A stretch of DNA of 64,000 nt. It comes from Macrostomum hystrix (lineage: Eukaryota; Platyhelminthes; Macrostomidae). The position numbers were made by a program, and so were the translations under genes. Under the pieces are notes generated by a model, which made no database searches, was not told the DNA's origin, and worked only from the letters and a program-made list of their open reading frames with translations. Each line of letters opens with the position of its first letter. Within the stretch, counting starts at the first letter, position 1. The stretch covers positions 9,744,001-9,808,000 of the forward strand of contig CATNEN010000038.1 in assembly GCA_950097015.1 (NCBI GenBank). The letters are read 5' to 3'. Shown here piece by piece: positions 59,660-64,000 of this stretch.

Positions 59660-60320
59660 CAGATGGGATAGTTTAGGCGTTATAAAGGGTCGGTGGTCGG
59701 GTTCAGGAGCTTTGTAGAGCCTGGGTTAAATTTAAGTGTGGCAAAACCACGCGGGCTAAGCGGAAAACGGAACACTGATTTCAGATAAATATTTTTTCTG
59801 ATGTTTTTGTTTTGCGAATGACAATTTTTCTATAAATTTTCAATTTGCACTTTCTTTTTGAAAAAAAAGTCTTAGTTTCTGGCATTGTGAGCTCACGGAC
59901 AGCGCCGGATGAGGCTGGTTGGACAGGTGAGAAGAGAGACGCCGAGAAAGGTGTCGTTGACCCGGGCGGGATGGAAGGCCAGTCCTCCACTATGAGCTTT
60001 ATTATGAGCTTTAACGGGCCTTGAGTTTCCACACATGCCCAACCCACCTGTGAGCGTACAATCCTGACTTGACTGAGGCACGGATCTGAGACTAGTGAGC
60101 CGGGGGCTGGTGGAATACGAATCCTAATTGGGATCTGGGTCACATCGCTTCCCCTTTCCCAAAAGCTATACCGGCCCCGCCCCAGCGCCTTTAGCCATTA
60201 GTGTCGCCTTTCAGTCCATCACGCTTCGAATGAACAGGAGAAAAAAGTAATGACGATAAAAGCCCAGTTCTTGAGCAGTGAGAGCTGCACCCGACAGAAA
60301 CTGTAAAGCCTGCAAACATG
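59660..60320. other. Non-repetitive stretch between arrays
   Basis: A 120-codon minus-strand frame (59781-60143) has no recognisable domain or splice context and is not called. Confidence 0.4.
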
Positions 60321-60324
60321 TCCT

Positions 60325-61090
60325 CATCTCCCACACCTACAATAATCCCCAAACCTACCAGAATCCTCAAACCTACAATAATCCCCAAACCTACAGTAAT
60401 CTCCAGGCCTACAATAATCCCCAAACCTACAATAATCCCCTCACCTACAATAATCCCCAAACCTACAATAATCCCCAAACCTACAATAATCCCCTCACCT
60501 ACAATAATCCCCAAACCTACAATAATCCCCAAACCTACAATAATCGCCAAACCTATAATCCCCTCACCTAAAATAATCCCCAAGCCCACAAAAATCCCCT
60601 CATCTACAATAATCCCCTCACCTACCAGAATCCCCAAACCTACAATAATCCCCTCACCTACCAGAATCCCCAAACCTACAATAATCCCCAAGCCTACAAT
60701 AATCCCCTCATCTACAATAATCCCCTCACCTACCAGAATCCCCAAACCTACAATAATCCCCAAGCCTACAATAATCCCCTCATCTACAATAATCCCCTCA
60801 CCTACCAGAATCCCCAAACCTACAATAATCCCCTCACCTACCAGAATCCCCAAACCTACAATAATCCCCAAGCCTACAATAATCCCCAGACCTACAATAA
60901 TCCCCAAACCTACAATAATCCCCAAACCTACAATAATCCCCTCATCTACAGTAATCCCAAACCTACAATAATACCCAAGCCTACAATAATCCCCAAGCCT
61001 ACAATAATCCCCAAACCTACCAGAATCCCCAAGCAATAATCCCCAAACCTACAATAATCCCCTCATCTACAGTAATCCCCAAACCAACAA
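60325..61090. repeat. Minisatellite, 18-bp period, second array of the same family
   Basis: Same core (ACAATAATCCCC plus AAACCT or TCACCT) and orientation as 57120-58590, about 42 units. Confidence 0.94.
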
Positions 61091-61214
61091 TAATCCAGAC
61101 ACCTATTATAGTTCCCGCACCTGTAATATTACCTTCACCTAAAATAATGCCCACACATACTATTATCCGATCGCTTTTAATAATCAAACTTCACATACAA
61201 TAATAAATTAACTA

Positions 61215-61680
61215 ACGATAAATCCCCAGCCTACATGATTCCCTAATCTATCATAATCCCTTATCTATTATAATCCCTTATCTATTATAATCCCTTATCT
61301 ATTATAATCCCTTATCTATTATAATCCCTTATCTATTATAATCCCTAATCTATCATAATCCCTTATCTATTATAATCCCTTATCTATTATAATCCCTTAT
61401 CTATCATAATCCCTTATCTATCATAATCCCTTATCTATTATAATCCCTTATCTATTATAATCCCTAATCTATCATAATCCCTTATCTATCATAATCCCTT
61501 ATCTATTATAATCCCTTATCTATTATAATCCCTTATCTATTATAATCCCTTATCTATTATAATCCCTTATCTATCATAATCCCTTATCTATCATAATCCC
61601 TTATCTATTATAATCCCTTATCTATTATAATCCCTTATCTATTATAATCCCTTATCTACCATAATCCCTCACCAATTATA
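61215..61680. repeat. Minisatellite, 17-bp period
   Basis: About 27 units of CCCTTATCTATTATAAT. It follows the 18-bp array after a decaying zone, and the shared TATAATCCC suggests it derives from that array. Confidence 0.94.
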
Positions 61681-61689
61681 AACCCTAAA

Positions 61690-62480
61690 CGTACAAAAAC
61701 CCCACACAAATAAAATCTCTACACCAATAATGATCCACGCACATACAACGATCGCCATTGTTAAAATGATCCCAATACTAATCTACATTAGGTGATATCT
61801 ATACTGTACAGACAGGCGCGTGAGTTCTTATGAGCTCTGGATTTAGTGTCAACTGGACTGGGTCAGAGCACTGGTCAAGGGACAAGTTGCGCTTTGAGCC
61901 GTACCGACTCGCACCACACAAACTAACTGCTTGGGAGAGAAAGAATGGTCGAGTAGTCGCTTGAGAACTGACGCGTCTGGGGGAGAATTTAGAGCAAATC
62001 GGTTTTCAAGTTCTCAACTACTAGGGGGATAGGGAAGAGAGGAGATGTGAAAGTGTGTAACCGGGCATGGGGCATCGGCCCGTTCGCTCGATGTGGTTGT
62101 CGCTCCACTCAGATGCCACCCCTGTCCTCGCAGTCCCCTATTTAAGCCTGGGCCTCATCACTAGGCGGATTTTGTGGGAGTTGAGGGGAGGTGGGCGGCA
62201 GTTTAGCCGGTTGATTTCCACAACATCGGGAGTCGAAAGATTGGGAGGAGAAGCCCTTCGGTTTGAGTCTCGCCTTGAGGCAAGCGAAACACGCCTTGGA
62301 TCAGTGGGGACGTGGCGGCGAATTTCGAATTCAGGAGAAACTCTCGACTAGAGGAGAGAGCAGAATAGTGAGCGGACATTGCGAAGCAATTAGAAATTGC
62401 TTGCGGGAAAGATTCAACCACCGTTTAGTCTGCTCCGACTCAGGGCAGGCAGAAAAATGGAGGAGAATTTAGAAAAGATC
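61690..62480. other. Intergenic or intronic, no gene seen
   Basis: Short open frames on both strands overlap each other; none has recognisable content. Confidence 0.4.
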
Positions 62481-62484
62481 AATG

Positions 62485-62640
62485 ACTAGAACAGACACGG
62501 GAGACATGGGAGAAACAGGACACAGCGGAGACAGGGGAAATGAGGACACAGGGGTGGCAGGAAACACAGGGGAGACGCAGGAGACGGGTAGACAGGGAAA
62601 AAAGAGGACACATTGGAGACAGGGGAGACAATAATAAGTA
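62485..62640. repeat. Degenerate GAGACAGGGGA repeats
   Basis: Loose GGAGACAGGGGA units, related to 58595-59650; a further short patch is at 63012-63095. Confidence 0.6.
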
Positions 62641-62699
62641 TAAGTAGGGGATGTAATAAGAATAAATTTATTATTACAATAATAATAATTATTATTATT

Positions 62700-63011
62700 G
62701 CAGGAGGGCTGTGGGCAATGGCACATCATTTGGTGACACTAGACCCGCAGCCAGCGACGAGGCAATTCTTGCCATTTCGCTGACTCCTGAGCACACACGG
62801 ACACTGATGCCGAGCGCGGGCACACGCTCAAACAAGTGTGTACATCTGCCCTCACTTTCTCATCGTCAGGCAGTGTACACTCTCACTGTGCCTTGGAGGT
62901 TGGCACTCAATGGCGTAAATTGCACGACAAGCCCCCAAGCCTTCTCTCCCCGGCTGCTCCCCAAATGAATGTGGCCTCTCCGCGGAATCGAGCTCAGGGA
63001 CCTTGGTGCGA
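62700..63011 (-). mobile_element. SINE-A copy, head truncated
   Basis: Minus orientation; B box GAGCTCGATTCCGCGG near 62985, full body, 3' end GCCCACAGCCCTCCTGCAAT and (AAT)n tail. The head stops in GAGGACACATGGG repeats. Confidence 0.8.
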
Positions 63012-63357
63012 GAGGACACATGGGAGACAGGGGAGACACTACCCGGGTATAAGTCAGTGAATACAGGGGTAGACGAGACATAGGAAGACAGGTGAGATTT
63101 TTCTAACCAGTGGGCAATTTTCGCAGAGCTTTCAGTTTGCTAAGCATAATGATTCAGAACTGCATGCTGAGCAGACTTTGAAAACTAATGGGTAATAAAA
63201 ATTTGATCAAGGACATTGTGAAAGAGCCCCCAGGCAGTGAAGGCCTTCACAATGTCACGGAAGTGTAGTTCTAGACGCAGTGGCAGTTGAATGGAGGTAG
63301 TGGATGCTAGCTGTTCTCGATGAAGCAGCTGCCGGAAGCTGCTGGGTGGTCGCCCAC

Positions 63358-63394
<37 letters not shown>

Positions 63395-63424
63395 AAGCCT
63401 GCTCAGCTTGGGATTTTAGCTTCT

Positions 63425-63690
63425 TGGAAATTGCATCGCACCAAGGTCCCTGAGCTCGATTCCGCCGCGACGCCCACATTAATTTGGGTTTGGGTTCCGC
63501 GGAGAGAAGGCTTCGATGGCTTGTCGTGCAATTTAAGCCGCTGAGGGCCAAGTCAGGGCAGATGGGACACCTAGCTGTGTGAGCGTGGGCCTGCGTACGG
63601 TATCTGTGTGCGTGTGTGCTCAGAAGTCATCGGAACGGGTAGAATTACCTCCTCGCTGTGGCTGCGGGTCGACTGTCCTAAATCCATATA
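63425..63690 (+). mobile_element. SINE-A copy, plus orientation
   Basis: GCACCAAGGTCCCTGAGCTC and ATTCCGCCGCG (B box), GAGAGAAGGCTTC, AGGGCAGATGGG, then a truncated 3' end. Confidence 0.75.
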
Positions 63691-63699
63691 TACTATTCA

Positions 63700-63958
63700 T
63701 ATTTTATTAATTATACCTGCCCCAATTGGGCCAGGTGCGCAGCCGACAGCATCTGAAGGCTGCGTACGGCTGTTCAGTCCATGGACTGGGGGGACGCCAC
63801 ACCCACCCTCAATCACCCCAGCTAATGCTGGTAACCATTTACCAGCTGGGTGAATTGAATCGAATCATCTTGCTAAAAGATTGTTCCAGTGCAGTCGGGA
63901 ATCGAACCCCCTACCTTTTAGTCGTTAAGTCCGACGCTCTAACCACCAGGTTACAGCC
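63700..63958 (-). mobile_element. SINE-B copy, near complete
   Basis: On the minus strand: head TAACCTGGTGGTTAGAGCGT, B box GGGGGTTCGATTCCCGACTG, ACCAGCATTAGCTGGGGTGA hairpin region, GGTGGGTGTGGCGTCC, CCATGGACTGAACAGCCGTA, and the 3' end AATTGGGGCAGGTATAATTAA. Confidence 0.82.
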
Positions 63959-64000
63959 CCACCTGCAAATACTAATAATATTATTATTGTGCTAATGGCG

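Noticed and set aside
57099-60971. Ile/Pro- or Gly-rich and Ser/Leu/Pro-rich long frames
   Set aside because: Translations of the 18-bp and 16-bp arrays on either strand.
63185-63379. Minus-strand frame as an ERG PAS exon
   Set aside because: No PAS-domain motifs are visible and splice sites in the needed phase were not found.

Overview
The window is eukaryotic nuclear DNA from an animal. The evidence is spliced genes with GT-AG introns, phosphorylase kinase alpha and ERG-type potassium channel genes, non-LTR retrotransposons and tRNA-derived SINEs. Moderate GC, small ordinary introns and an extreme load of tandem repeats would suit a free-living flatworm such as Macrostomum, but that is inference; no rRNA or mitochondrial marker is present.

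Layout: (1) 1-6.8 kb, minus strand: the 5' half of a phosphorylase b kinase regulatory alpha gene, with nearly every intron filled by its own minisatellite. (2) 6.8-13.2 kb: AT-rich spacer, a 5'-truncated reverse transcriptase inserted in a minisatellite, and a 13-bp array. (3) 13.2-24.9 kb, plus strand: two complete glutamine synthetase genes in tandem with identical intron positions; the first has compact introns, the second has introns enlarged by a 34-bp array, a 21-bp array and two SINEs. (4) 25.8-28.3 kb: a decayed reverse transcriptase on the minus strand, split by a 1.84-kb non-autonomous LTR-type element with a 5-bp target duplication. (5) 29.2-30.8 kb, plus: a two-exon four-helix membrane protein gene whose intron holds a SINE split by a hAT-like element. 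(6) 32.05-34.7 kb: a longer endonuclease/reverse transcriptase element with frame breaks. (7) 35.3-42 kb, minus: a large 59-bp array, the 3' exons of an unidentified helical protein gene, more arrays, and an unidentified 226-residue ORF. (8) 42-48 kb: AT-rich DNA with a TIR element, a 189-residue plus-strand ORF, SINEs and a long AT palindrome. (9) 48.6-57.0 kb, minus: ten exons of an ERG (KCNH) voltage-gated potassium channel from the N-terminal linker to the C-terminal coiled coil; the PAS-coding 5' exons must lie beyond the window. (10) 57.1-64 kb: four adjoining minisatellites and SINE copies, probably inside the next upstream ERG intron or its flank.

The host genes are functionally unrelated (glycogen breakdown control, glutamine synthesis, K+ channel) and do not form a pathway cluster. 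What unifies the window is repeat architecture: introns are either about 75-110 bp and clean, or longer and occupied by a private minisatellite or a SINE. All exon boundaries below were chosen by eye from homology, GT/AG sites and phase agreement. No searches were run.
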